Assembly (NCBI GenBank): GCA_015143295.1
Contig: CM026560.1
Coordinates: forward strand, 5,148,501 to 5,212,500
Length of the DNA stretch: 64,000 nt
Reading direction: 5' to 3'
DNA from: Tetracentron sinense
Lineage: Eukaryota; Streptophyta; Magnoliopsida; Trochodendrales; Trochodendraceae
Each line of letters starts with the position of its first letter. Within the stretch, counting starts at the first letter, position 1. This document shows positions 37,714 to 49,186 of this stretch, one piece after another. The notes below the pieces were generated by a model, which saw only the letters and a list, made by a program, of their open reading frames with translations, ran no database searches and was not told the DNA's origin. The translations under genes and the position numbers were made by a program.

Positions 37714-38670
37714 AAGACTGTATCGATCGGGTCGATACATTTTGTATTAGGTCGCTACATGAAATGCACTAGGCCGATACATGTATCAATCTAGTGCATT
37801 TTGTATTAGGTCGCTACGGTCAATACATGAAATGCACTAGGTCGATACATAAAGTGCACTAGGTTGATACATGTATCAACCTAATGCATTTTGTAGTAGG
37901 TCGATACATGAAATGTACTAGGCTGATACATAAATGCACTAGATTGATACATGTATCAACCTAATATATTTTTGTATTAGGTCGTTACAGTCGATACATA
38001 AAATGCAATAGGTCGCTACATGAAATGCACTACGTTGATACATGTATCAGGCTAGTGCATATTTGTATTAGGTCGTTATAGTCGATATATAAAATGCACT
38101 AGGTAGCTACATGAAATGCACCAAGTCGATATATTTATCAACCTAATGCATTTTTGTATTAGGTTGCTGCATAAAATGACATAAAATGCACTAGGTCGCT
38201 ACATGAAATGCACTAGGTTGATACATAAAATGCACTAGGTTGATACATGTATCAACCTAGTACATTTTTGTATTATGTCGCTACAGTCAATACATAAAAT
38301 GCACTAGGTCGATACATTAAATGCACTAAGTTGATACATGTATCAACCTAGTGCATTTTTGTATTTGGTCGCTACAGTGGATACATAAAATGCACTAAGT
38401 TGATACATGAAATGCACTAGGTGGATACACATATCAACCTAGTGCATTTTTGTATTAGGTCGCTATAGTCGATACATAAAATGCATTAGGTCGCTACATG
38501 AAATGCACTAGGTCAATACATGTATCAATCTAGTATATTTTGTATTAGGTCACTACAGTCGATACATGAAATGCACTAGGTTGAAACATGTATCAACCTA
38601 GTGCATTTTTGTATTAGGTCTCTACAGTCGATACATAAAATGTATTAGATCGATACATTGTATTGACCCT
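37714..38670. repeat. Tandem array with long palindromes upstream of the ClpS-like gene
   Basis: About 0.95 kb of diverged units of roughly 100-120 bp composed of GTATTAGGTCGCTACAGTCG, ATACATRAAATGCACTAGG and TTGATACATGTATCAACC. AATGCACTAGGTTGATACAT followed by its inverse complement gives a near-perfect palindrome of up to 38 bp, repeated several times (e.g. centred near 38249 and 38340). The array ends about 500 bases before the ATG at 39169. Confidence 0.88.
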
Positions 38671-39168
38671 GCATGCAAAAAACTTTGGAAAAACTCAGAT
38701 TTTTGCGATTTTTTCATATTTTCTTTTTCTTCTTTCAAAACCGGTATAGATGGTAATAGAGAAGTATTTGGAAGATGAGGGGAGTGGGGGAACTTCTTTC
38801 ATCTCATCCACGTACTTAAATCTCTCTTCTTCTTCTTCTTCATCTTCTTTTTCTTTCAAAACCAGTGGAGGGGTATTTAAGAATTCACATAAATGCTAAA
38901 TTATGAAAAATTGATCATAAGGGCATTTAGTGAAGATTTTCCAAACGTGGGTATTTAGGAAGAACCTATTACTAGAGGGGTAATATGGGAAAAACCCGTT
39001 ACGTATCTAATGTGTTAACCCTTTTACGGAGTACGAACTCCCCCATATCTAACTTCTAAGCCACCAGAACCTGAACAAATCTCACCTATTTACTTTACTC
39101 TGAACCCTAAAAATCCAATTTTTATTGGACCTCTAACTGAACGGAGCACTCTTTTTTATCTCTCTCTA
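38671..39168 (+). promoter_or_regulatory. Promoter and 5' UTR region of the ClpS-like gene
   Basis: Inferred from position. TC-rich tract TTCTTCTTCTTCTTCATC near 38828 and a C/T-rich stretch just before the ATG are typical of plant leaders. No confident TATA box, and the transcription start cannot be placed. Confidence 0.4.
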
Positions 39169-39412
39169 ATGGAGACTGCTCTTAGTAGCAGTTCGATTCC
39201 ATTTACGTTTACCAAACTCTCTCAATTCTCTTCTTCTACATCTTCGAATCACATAAACTTGAAATGTCTGGAAGCAAAGAAAACCCTACACAGAGGGGTA
39301 GTTTCCATGTCTACGAAGGCGAGGTTTGGATCGTCGAAAGGAAGCGCAGGTCTCCTTGAGCGCCCGACTTTTGATCAGTCCCAATTTGATTATTCTCCGC
39401 AAGCCGAAGAAG
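39169..39412 (+). CDS. ClpS-like Clp-protease adaptor, exon 1
   Basis: ATG at 39169 begins a 244-base coding exon ending phase 1 at the donor AAG|GTGATT. The first ~50 residues are rich in S, T, F and K with no acidic run (METALSSSSIPFTFTKLSQF), as expected for a chloroplast transit peptide; then SSKGSAGLLERPTFDQSQFD leads to QAEEG. Joined to the exon at 63183 the protein continues GGDMGRLKDKRGAGSG and DSYRVLLIDDKRH, the start of a ClpS fold. ClpS adaptors bind N-degron substrates and deliver them to the ClpC chaperone of the stromal protease. The frame stays open through the donor to 39615, so retention of the intron would give a short extra tail. It differs from Arabidopsis CLPS1 as I remember it, so it is a ClpS-like paralogue. 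Confidence 0.72.
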
Positions 39413-40475
39413 GTGATTTCTTGATTTACTTTTTTCAGTTCGTGATTTACTTTTTCTTCGCCCTTCGCTTAGTTTATTGGTTGATAGTTGGTTGGGTGTA
39501 TTTTTGTTCTTCGTTTCTTCATTTGTATATTTTTAGTTTCAATTTGATTGAAAAATCAAAGCTTGTTGATACAGATGTCTTTATTATAGTTCCCTACTCT
39601 TCAAGAATATATTAGTGATGCTAACCATATTGGCTTTTTTTCCTTTTCAATTTGAATATTATAGATGTTCTTATCTTCAAATCTTTATCATATTGCATTT
39701 TGTGAAAGAAGTAGTTTTTAATCTTTTATCAAGCAACCATATTAGGATTTAACCTTGCGAGTCTTTATCTTCATCATTGTTTCTCTGTTCTCTTGGAGTA
39801 ATTGATGTTATGACTCCCATTTTGATAACTCTGACATATATTTAGCTAAGAAGAGTATGCAAATTCTACTAATTTTTCTCCTTAAGCTGACATTTTTTGG
39901 CACTATCTGGGATCAAGTCTATGGTCTTCTTAAAGGGCATGCTAATTTCTAGTATTGACCATGAATCTGATCCCATTTATCAAGTATAGTTATGTGGTGA
40001 GGGAGTCTCCTTTGCCAGCGACAAGTGTGATGCTATTCCTAGACACAACAATTTTAAAAGCACTCTAGGGCTCTGAATAATCTCCAATTCCCATTGCCAT
40101 CTGAATTGCCCCAATTAGTACTAGGGGTGCAACTTGGGTTGGGTTGGCCCGACCCTAACCCTAACCCAACCCGATCATTGGGCAAGCTTGAGCCTAGTAT
40201 TTCAAATTTTGGGTTGAGCTTGAACTAAAAATTCTCGGCCTGACTTGATGTAGGGTTGGGCTTTGGTTATGGCCGTAATCCAAGCCGACCAATCTATTTA
40301 AAAGAGAAATTAACAATTTAAGTTAATTATCTTTTTGGATTTTCTATAGTTTTGGAAAGTGGAAATTCTTAAATCCCTATCATTATTATTTAAGACTTCA
40401 TTCCCAATAGCCAGAGCGGCTTTTTGTCATGCTAAACAATTTGAAATTTTCATTCTGATACTTGAAATACACGCG

Positions 40476-40476
<1 letters not shown>

Positions 40477-40505
<29 letters not shown>
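40477..40505. repeat. (AC)n microsatellite
   Basis: About 14 AC units following CGCGTGC. Confidence 0.95.
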
Positions 40506-40508
<3 letters not shown>

Positions 40509-40769
40509 GGGAAAATCTAGAGATCACGCAATGCGTGAATCTCTTATCCATCACTCAGGCTATTAGTTAATGGCAAATGTGTAATTATTGTAAATACAGA
40601 ATGGCAGTTTAGTAATTATGAATAAATGTGATTTTATAAAAACAGCCACAAGCTTTATCCATAATCACAAGATTGCCATTGGGAGCAGAAGTTTACCCGG
40701 AGCTACCTAAACGCATAGGCGATTGCGTGTTGGTTAACAAGTTCACGCATGGCGTGACTTGTAGCACCT

Positions 40770-40772
<3 letters not shown>

Positions 40773-40807
<35 letters not shown>
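40773..40807. repeat. (TA)n microsatellite
   Basis: About 17 TA units. Confidence 0.95.
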
Positions 40808-40809
<2 letters not shown>

Positions 40810-41486
40810 ACACATATACATATAATTGGAGAGTTTCAATATAATATCATAAGGATATTACATTAGTAATTAAAGAGAGTTTCAAAAATAATTATATTAT
40901 TTTACTATTCTAAAACGCTATTATCACATTACTACGACCTTTAGTACATAGAATTATGAATTCTAATTAAGCAATTAAGAAACAACCTTAATTGTAAATA
41001 TCTAATACTTAAAACTCTTGAACCACATGTTGACAATTCTAGTTAAAAAAATTTAATTATATAAGCACTATCTGACCTAGCCCAACCCAGCCCAACCCAC
41101 ATCAACCCGAGTTAAGCCTAGGATTAAGAAGTGAGTCCTAGGGCTTGGATTAGGCTATGGGCAAACTATTTAGCTCTTAGTGTTGGGCTTGGTTTGGTCT
41201 CTAACCTGATCCAATCTGCCTGAGTTGCAGTTGTAATTCGGACATTGAAAGTTGAACTTACACTTTATGGGGCATATGCATGCATCAACACATCTAAGCC
41301 TCTCAGGCATGGTAGGAGTTGCTTGTCACAAACCTTGTTTTTTTGACTCTTCTCCTTTAGATTTGCTTTTTCTTGTATTTCCTATTTTTAGTTTACGCTT
41401 TTGTAAACTGCCTAATATCTTTTTAATATATTTGAGTTACTGATCAAATTTTTTTGACTCATTTACAAGAAATTTCTATTCTTAAC

Positions 41487-41500
41487 ACGTATGCACATTG
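41487..41500. repeat. TSD of LINE B, left copy
   Basis: ACGTATGCACATTG lies just before the T run that marks the LINE B poly(A). The right copy (ACGTATGCACATCG) starts at 52076 and, after the LTR inserted into it, finishes at 55389-55396. Confidence 0.7.
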
Positions 41501-41501
41501 C

Positions 41502-44500
41502 TTTTTTTTTTTAATCAATAATGCAATCAAATATATATAAAAAGAGGAGCAGGGTTACAAAAAAATGTACAGCGCGTAGGTCACAAGAACGTGAACCAAA
41601 ACGATAAATCTGTAAAAAGAAAAGAAGCTCAAGGTAACCCCTATACTCCGCCATGCGGCCCCTAAATAGTATCACCTAATAAGATGTCCAAATTCACCCC
41701 CGCCTGTCTAGCAGTACACAGGCCAAAACCATCGAACGGGTCCGAGAGCAAATGCAATGGAGGGAAGAGGAAGAGTTTTCAAAAACTCTCTTGTTCCTCT
41801 CCTTCCATATAGACCATGCTAAAGCACCCGACAAAACCATCCAGATAGCCATCCATAAGTCATTCTCACATACCACATCCCAACAGGATAAGAAGTTGTG
41901 AAGGGAAGAGGGAAAGACCCAAACCACGCCCATTCAATAGAGGAAGAAACTCCAAACACCACGTGCTACAGGACAATGCAAGAGTAGATGATCTACCGTC
42001 TCTTCCGCTTGAAAGCACATAAAATAACGGTTTGTCATTCTCCACCCTCTAGATTTCAAGTGATCATTGGTGAAAATTTTATTCAAGACCGCATTCCATA
42101 GAAAGAAATATACTTTTGATGGAATTCCTGAATTCCACACAGTATTATGAGGAAACCATGCGGGTGACCTAGGGCTAAGAGTCTGAACTAGAGATCTCAC
42201 AGAAAAACAACCTTTGTTGCTTTTAGACCAAACTCTACAGTCTCGTCCCTGAGAAACCAAAGAATGAGACCCCAATTGCTCTAACAAACTACTAAACTCG
42301 ATGACTTCCCAATCATTTAGCCATCTCCTCAGTCTCGGACACCAGACAGCCCCCTTACCATCCCTATCAATTTACTCTCCAACTGACACATCCCTATCTG
42401 TAGCTAGATAGTAAATACGAGCAAAATCATCCTGCAATTTTGTAGCGCCACACCACACATCTTTCCAAAACATGACCTCAGATTCCCTCCCGACTCTAAA
42501 CGCAAAAAATGGGTCAACATTTCGCTCAACTAACATTTCGCGCAACTAACATAATGCCTTTCCACAAACCCACCCCATGGGCCCTTCGAACCTTAGGAAT
42601 CCAACACGAATGTGCACCATATTTAGCTACAATCACGGACTCCCAAAGACTCTCTTTTTCTTCTCCGAATCTTCAAATCCATTTCCCTAGCAGAGTCTTG
42701 TTAGCTATCGATAGAGGCTTCAAATTTAGATCGCCCTCACTCTTGGGCTGACAAATGCTGGCCTAGTCAACTAGGTGATATTTAAACTCTTCTCATTTCC
42801 CATGCCAAAGAAATTCCCTCTGCATACGTTCAAGAGATAGGGCTACCGATCTAGGGAGGACGAAAGTTGACATGAAGTAGGTAGGCAAACTGCACAAGGT
42901 GCTCTAAATCAGAGTTAACTTCCCCTCTTTTGATAAAAAAGAGGCTTGCCACCCAGACAAACGTTTTTGCAAATCTTTCCAGGATCAGAGCCCACATTGT
43001 CTTAGTTTTAAATCTAGATCTAAGAGGCATACCCAGGTATGTTGATGGAAGTGTCCCTGCTTGACAACCCAAAATAGCCGCTAGATTGGCCACTCCCACA
43101 ACCTCCCTGACCCTTATTATTTCGGACTTGGACATGTTGACTCGCAACCCAGACACGGCTTCAAAGCAGTACAAAAGACTCTTAAACGAGACAAGATCCT
43201 GGCAAGATGTTCTACAGAAAATAAGGGTATCATTTGCGAACTGGAGTTGGGAAATGCACAGTCTGTCACGACCTAAGGCTGTCACGACCTAAGGTGAAAC
43301 CTTCAAAAATCGGCCAATCAGCACGGAACAACATTCTACTCAAAGTTTCTGATGCAATGAAGAATAAGAACGGGGAAAGAGGATCCTCTTGCCTCAACCC
43401 CCTAGAGGCTAGAGCTTTGAAAGTAGCTTGCTGGGCTTCCATTGATTAGAATGGAGGACATAGAGGAGATGTATAACTTCATCCAATGACACCACTTAGG
43501 ACCAAAAAATCCATCCTTTTCAGAAGATGCCCAAATACGTCCAACTCACGTGATCATATGCTTTCTCCATATCCACTTTGCACATTAATCCTGGTGCCGA
43601 AGATCTAATCCTCTCATCAATACATTCGTTGACTATCAGTATACCATCAAAAATCTGTCGGAAGTTTTTGATATCCATTGCCCCTTTGTGTTTTGGAATG
43701 AAGACAACGAAAGTGTTGTTAATCACTCTATCAAACCATCCTTGCTTGTACAACTCACTCATCACTACCATGAAATCCTTACCCTCAATTTCCCAACAAG
43801 ATCGATAGAATTTAATGGTAAATCCATCCGGGCCAGGGGCCTTGTCCCCGGCCATATCTTGATTGGCTCCTAGGACCTCCTTCTCCAAGAACCTAGACTC
43901 CAAAACTTCCCTCTGATCCACCGGCAAACACTCAAACGAGAGACCATCTAGCTGTGGCCTCCACCGTTCCCTTTCTGAATACAAATCTTGATAGTAAGAA
44001 TCAATACTCTCCGCAACCTCTACTGACCCCTCCTGCCACTCCCCATGCACCTGAATTTTGGAAATTAAAATTTTCTTATGATGGAAATTGGCCATCCTAT
44101 GGAAAAACTTGATATTCCGGTCTCCCTCCTTAAGCCAAAGGACCCTACCTTTCTGTTTCCAAATGATCTCCTCCATCCTAGCTAAGGATAAATATTCGAA
44201 CTTCATTGCTTCTTTGATCGAAGTTCATCATTAGAAAGTATCCTCGATTCTTCCACCAAATCCAATTCACCTATTTCCTTCAAAAGGCGAGATAATCGAG
44301 CTTGTATATTTCCAAACACATCTCTATTCGAAACCTTGAGACGAGCATTAAGAGCTTTAAGTTTGAGTCCAAATCGTGTGCTCGCTAAACCCTGCCCTTT
44401 TCTGGCATTCCATACCTTAGCCACCACCCCTATAAACCTATCATCTAGATGCCACATGTTTTTGAACCGGAATGGCGTGGGACCCCCTTTGAAGTTACCC

Positions 44501-44672
44501 AGCTCCAATGAGATGGGCACATGATCTGATATTGGACGTTGCGTAGTTGTTTGAATAAGGTTTGGAAAATGACTTTCCCATTCCGGAGAACAGAGGAATC
44601 TATCAAGACGGCTCACTAGACAACTGGTCTCTGAATGGGCCCACGTGAAAAGCTGACCTTTTAATGGAAAAT
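41502..44672 (-). mobile_element. LINE B, 3' segment
   Basis: Minus-strand L1-type LINE with poly(A) (T run at 41502-41513). Going upstream: 3' region; an IWKERNKRVFE-type segment (~41790); zinc-binding module; RT; end of endonuclease. It is interrupted at 44672 by an LTR element (TSD AAAAT). The remaining 5' pieces lie at 49145-49186 and 51880-52075. Confidence 0.85.
41694..44672 (-). pseudogene. LINE B ORF2 remnant, frameshifted
   Basis: Pieces in different frames. Endonuclease end: NNFPLKGQLFTWAHSETSCL...RPISDHVPISLEL (44670-44500). RT N-terminus: IWKQKGRVLWLKEGDRNIKFFHR, GDKAPGPDGFTIKFYRSCWE, VDMEKAYDHVSW (44160-43530). RT core from ~43285: LQFANDTLIFCR, where the usual FADD is FAND, an altered catalytic aspartate. 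Thumb: STYLGMPLRSRFK. Zinc-binding part at 42287-41934: NKIFTNDHLKSRGW, MCFQAEETVDHLLLHCPVA. Stops, a ~0.5-kb degraded stretch at 42290-42850 and a 16-bp tandem duplication at 43263-43294 break the frame. Much older than LINE A. No product. Confidence 0.88.
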
Positions 44673-46684
44673 TGTTACAACTTAATTTAATCCAAATTAA
44701 TGGACATAAAATAAAGAGTAAAAATAATATACTTGCAAGTGCACAAGTGACACAGTTGATGTATCTGGTGAGCACAGGGTCGAATCCACAGGGATTGACT
44801 ATTGTGCAACAAGAATTAAGGAAACGAAATCGAAAGAGAAGAGAGATTTAAAATCGGTTTCCACTCAATGAAAATGGAGCAAAAATCACTGATAACTGTA
44901 AAGCAATGAAAAAGAGGTCTAAGGCTTCAGGAAAATCCACATATCCCTCCTTATGCTTAGATTTGGATGAAAACACATCTAGAATTAAATAAGGATTTAA
45001 TCTAGATGGAAAATTATACGATAAAACCACTGACCATTAAATTCAATTGAATAATTAGAGAAATTTGAAGAGTACTTTGTATCTAACTCACAGGGGATCC
45101 AAGCATTCCACATATCAATAGATCATATGAAATCAAAGAGCATATAGAGAAGAACAATTAACCAAAATAAAGACTATTCAATTAAAATTAATGATCAAAC
45201 CATCCACATAAATCGGAAAAAGGTTTCAAATCCCTAACCTTAGAAAGGTGTTTAGCCCACCATGATTGGAGTTGTCATCCTCCTTAATGGTGTTCCAAAC
45301 ACTACAATAAAATAACTCCAAAAAAAGCTAAAAGAAGAAGAGAGAAGAGAATGAGAAAAGATCCGAGAGCCCCAAAAGTCTCTCACTTTAGGTTTATATA
45401 GACTAAAGGGAAGAAGAGAAGGGAAAAAAACCAAAAGAGAAACTTCTAATTCCAAAATTCCAACCAAAATTGCACTTCCCTCCACTTGACGACATGTTTT
45501 GACCCCTTAAACGTCCGAATTAGGAGATCTTCGTGAAATACAATTTTGTTCCCCTTTAAGTCTTCTTTCCAAAACATCAAACCTTGCCTTAATCCGAATT
45601 TTGAGTCAAAAGTTATGTCCAAATTAGTAAGTACTGTCCAGATTAGGCGGGAATCCGGGAAATCCTCATTCTTTGTTTGGGATTGGTTGCTAAATAATAG
45701 CACTCCTCTAGTCATCCACGAATTTTCTTGCTTTTCTTGTAGATTTAGTTGGCCTCCATTAAGCTCCTTGCTTGAATTCCAAAATCCACCAAAAATAAAG
45801 AGTTCTTGTGACCAAAATAGGCTTTCTCCTTTTTTCTGAAATAGAAACATCAATATAGCACACTTCTTCTTTCTAATTCAAGAGAGTTCCACTATTTTTA
45901 TGCCAAAATTATATTAATCCATATCTTTCTATGATTCTCCAGCTATGTTGTAGAATCTTTCTATACTTGGTCTTGGGCTTTGCTCTTGGGTTTTGTGTAA
46001 TGACCCGGAATTTTAATATAATAAAATTATGTGTTTATGGGTCCTTAATAGGGGTTAATTATTTATTATTTGTTAAATTAATAAGAAGGGGATTTTGCTC
46101 AGGGTTGAAGTGCACCGAGGAAATCTCAGTATCATTTGGCGAAAATCGCACACAGTGTGCTGGTCGACTGCCGGGACACACCCCTACTGTATCGGTTCCG
46201 TCAAGTATCATTTCGCGGGACCGCGGGGCCATTATGTACCGCGGGGCCATTATGTGTGATAAAATTGAGAAAAACGGGAAATTTCCATATTTTCAGAAAT
46301 TAAGTGGGACCCAATATCTGCTGGAGATCCTAATAGAAATCCGTGCGGTTAGCATTAATGCGTGTCGGTCGGCCGTGGGGACTAATGTCTGTCGTCACGG
46401 CAGTTAGTTATCTCAAACGAAGAAACGGCGGCCTGTTTTGTGTTCGAAATCAGGAAATTAGTGGGTTTTGCAATTTTCTTCCGGACTAAAGTGTAGCTGT
46501 CAAAACTCAGTATTTTTTCCCGAAATTTTTACAGTAGGTGTCGGACTGCCCCAAGTTCGGTTACCTAAAGTTTCGTCAAAATCGGATGTCTTTAAGTAGG
46601 ACCACGGAGGCCGTATACATAAGAGAAAAAAAAAAATAGTCAAATGGGTCAACCGTTGACTTGGTCAACGGGACCATTAAATAT

Positions 46685-46707
46685 GGTCATGTGCATAGCA
46701 CATGACC
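46685..46707 (+). promoter_or_regulatory. 10-bp-arm palindrome just upstream of TATA in solo LTR
   Basis: GGTCATGTGC, 3-base loop ATA, GCACATGACC: perfect arms. It ends four bases before TCTATATATAAAGG. Likely a transcription-factor or hairpin element of the LTR promoter; function inferred from position only. Confidence 0.6.
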
Positions 46708-46710
46708 TTA

Positions 46711-46723
46711 TCTATATATAAAG
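46711..46723 (+). promoter_or_regulatory. TATA box of solo LTR
   Basis: TCTATATATAAAG, followed ~30-60 bases later by the start of a purine/pyrimidine-rich leader (GAGAGAG tracts at 46790-46960). Confidence 0.6.
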
Positions 46724-47408
46724 GAGGCCAGCCTTTCCCATTATTTACGTTCTGTAAACAGAGGGGGAGATTCTGCCACAGCAGATTTTAGAGAGTGAGG
46801 AGAGAGAAAGGAAGAGAGAGAAAGAGGAGAGAGAAAGAAGAGAGAAGTGGGTCCTTGAGGTTTTTCGACGTCCCCGACGCGTTGGCGGCGTCCGATTTTC
46901 TCTTCGGCGTCTCGTTTTGCGTGTAGAGAGAGAGAGAGAAAAAGGTAGAGAGAGAGTTGCATGCGCTCTACCCCGGAGTTGATCGTCGTTGGGAACTCGT
47001 TGGTGACATCCGTTTTTGCCTACGAGGCCTCGAAACGCGTGAAACAGTAAAACCCCTCTTTTCTTCTCTTTTTCCGCTTATTTTGCTATATTATTTCATG
47101 TGATGTATATGCATATCTTTTAACATGAATGAAAAAGGGGTGGAGATCCCTATGTGATGTTGTGATTTTATGTGGTCCCTCAGGGAGCTCAGATCGGGTC
47201 CCGGGTAAATTGTATCGCCACTCTAGGGTGACGAAAAGTTGTTTTGCATGTCTTGTAAGGCTATGGAGACATCCATTAGCTTGAAAACGTTCCCTAACGG
47301 GACGGTGTGTTACCGGAGTTGGTTCACGGGCGCGAGGCCCAAGTATTTCAGTTAATCAAGCGAGGCTTGGGTTAACTGGGGTTAACCTGTGGTTAGAAAA
47401 TCTAACCA

Positions 47409-47840
47409 AGGTTCAGTATAGTCCGTGGTTCCTCTTTGACTAGGTCAGGAGAGACGGTGCCCAGTAAGGCCCGGGGTTCCTCCGTGACTGATAGTCGGGA
47501 GATGTCGGTCTGTTTGTCTAGGTCGTCCGTGGTGCCTCTTGGACTAGGTCAGGAGTGGCGGTGTCCTGCATGGCCCGTGGTTCCTCCGTGACTAGTAGTC
47601 AGGAGATGTCGGAGTCCTAGGGAGTTTAAAGTGGCTAAATATCAGATAGTGTATAGTCCGGGGTTCCTCTCTGGGTGGGTTAGAAGATGTCGGCACCGTG
47701 TCTATCGTGGTCCCTTCTTGGTGGAACGTCAGGAGATGTCGGCATTGGTATAGATGTCGGGGTTCCTCCGTAGACTAGCCAGAAGATGACGGTAGGCAGG
47801 TTGGTCGGGGTTCCTTCATAACTGATACCTAGGGCGATGG
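47409..47840 (+). repeat. Minisatellite inside solo LTR
   Basis: About seven diverged units containing GG(T/G)TTCCTC-GACTA-GTCAGGAGATGTCGG (e.g. near 47425, 47487, 47530, 47578, 47664, 47706, 47758), each roughly 45-85 bases apart. Confidence 0.75.
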
Positions 47841-49144
47841 CGGCGAATACACGGTAGATGTGGCCAGTCAATTGAATGGAAAAATGTTCTTATTGGGTGA
47901 ATGCCCATGTTGTGTGTGTAAGCTTCGGATTCGAAGTGGTCTGAGTTGGTATACTCAGAGTTGGTGGATTTGTTTGAGTTGGTGGACTCATAGTTCGGTA
48001 TGGAATCATCGGATTCCAGGTGAGTTGGGTTGGTATACCCAAGGTTTTGTCATGTTCGGGTGAAAGCCAGAACAGCGTGTGTGAGTCTAAATGACTCAAT
48101 GTATTATGGTTATGATTTAGAGACTTTAAGCTAAACATTTGTGGGCTGTGGCCAATTAATAGAGTCTTAGGACTCGAAATGAAACATGATTGATGATCGA
48201 AACGATAATTTGGTAATATAATACATTCATAACTGAACCTCATAATTAGAAAGTAATGTGAGGTCGGGAACCTCTGTTAGGGTGACGTAACCCTAAGTGA
48301 CCTTGGGTCACAATTTATTATATACTGTTCTATTTTACTGTAACATGCAAATTGAACTGCTTATTATATCATTATTGATGCGTGTTATTATGTGGAAAAT
48401 AGTTTAGAAGGATTGTGGTTTTATTGGGCTTCATAGCTCACTGACTTTTTGTGTCAGCAGATCTTGGAGCTGCTGACCAGTAAGTGAAAAATCTATCAGG
48501 ATATTTTGGAAGCTTGTACAAGTTGTACCTGGCGTGATAGAGACGCCTACTTTTGTAAAACAAACTCGATGTAAATAATACAAGTATATGGTTTGTATGA
48601 TGGTTATTGTGATGACAGGTATTATTTGCTTTTTGGGAGCATCTGATAAATGTTTAAATTTCCCGCATTTTTGCGGGTAAAGTCTTCCGCTTGCATGATT
48701 TGACGAACGGACACGCGTCTCGGAACTTGATTCCCTAGGCGCGGGTTCGGGGCGTCACACTTTGACTCTTTGACTTGAGACTTGGCTTCTTGGACTTTTG
48801 GCTTGGGCTTTGCTATTGGGCTTTGACTCTTTTAGATCTTTGAGTTGAACATGGGCTATTTGAAACTTTGGACTTCTTGAATCTCGAGAGTAGTCTGGGG
48901 TTAGGATTCCTACAAAAAATAAATACACGTAATAAGTCTCTCTTAAAAATATTTTGCATGCGGCCTTCCAAGACATGTATGAATACATGCAAATGTATCA
49001 TGAAAATTAAGAGAAAGAGGACAACGCAATGGTGAGGAGAGAATACATCACTTTACGTGTAAAAATGAAGATATAAACCAAAGAAGTATGATAATGCTTA
49101 TTTAAATGGGGATAATTAAGCAAAATTAAGCACTTATCAAAAAT

Positions 49145-49186
49145 CGATCAGCCCATGGCTTTCGATGAACTCCCAAAATCTCCTCA
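49145..49186 (-). mobile_element. LINE B, middle fragment (endonuclease)
   Basis: Minus strand reads KMRRFWEFIESHGLID, a conserved stretch of the plant L1 endonuclease region. It is contiguous in frame with NNFPLKGQLFTW once the LTR at 44673-49139 is removed. Confidence 0.7.

Larger units (their letters stand above)
40121..41235. mobile_element. GGGTTGGG-rich DNA transposon-like element
   Basis: Left edge TAGGGGTGCAACTTGGGTTGGG and right edge CTGAGTTGCAG form a short inverted pair (TGCAACTTGGG / CTGAGTTGCA). Subterminal regions are rich in CCCAACCC/GGGTTGGG words on both sides (40140-40260 and 41070-41220). No coding domain and no clear TSD; a non-autonomous hAT-like element is likely. Confidence 0.4.
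45996..48759 (+). mobile_element. Solo LTR nested in the preceding LTR
   Basis: Starts TGTAATGACCCGGAATTTT and ends CGCGGGTTCGGGGCGTCACA. Flanks TTTTG (45991-45995) and CTTTG (48760-48764) match 4 of 5 and fit a decayed TSD. The flanking host reads GGGCTTTGCTCTTGGG... on one side and CTTTGACTCTTTGAC on the other. 2.76 kb, higher GC than its surroundings, with promoter-like and minisatellite parts listed below. No coding domain, hence a solo LTR. Confidence 0.75.
44673..49139 (-). mobile_element. LTR element (probably solo LTR) inserted in LINE B
   Basis: Bounded by TGTTACAACTTAATTTAATC on the left and AAGCACTTATCA on the right (TG...CA on either strand), with perfect AAAAT target duplications at 44668-44672 and 49140-49144. 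The interrupted LINE reads GLID(F) on the right and NNFPLKGQLFTW on the left, which confirms the insertion. On the minus strand it starts TGATAAGTGCTTAATTTTGC and nears its end with CCCTGTGGATTCGACCCTGT, phrases common in plant LTRs. After removing the nested LTR (45996-48764) it is about 1.7 kb; no coding domain. Confidence 0.82.

Noticed and set aside
40150-40175. Telomere-like CCCTAACCCTAACCC
   Set aside because: Only two units inside a GGGTTGGG-rich transposon end; not an interstitial telomere array.
47890-48243. Minus-strand 117-codon frame in the solo LTR
   Set aside because: Low-complexity TPP/IPTQ-type composition from the minisatellite-like LTR sequence; no domain or leader.
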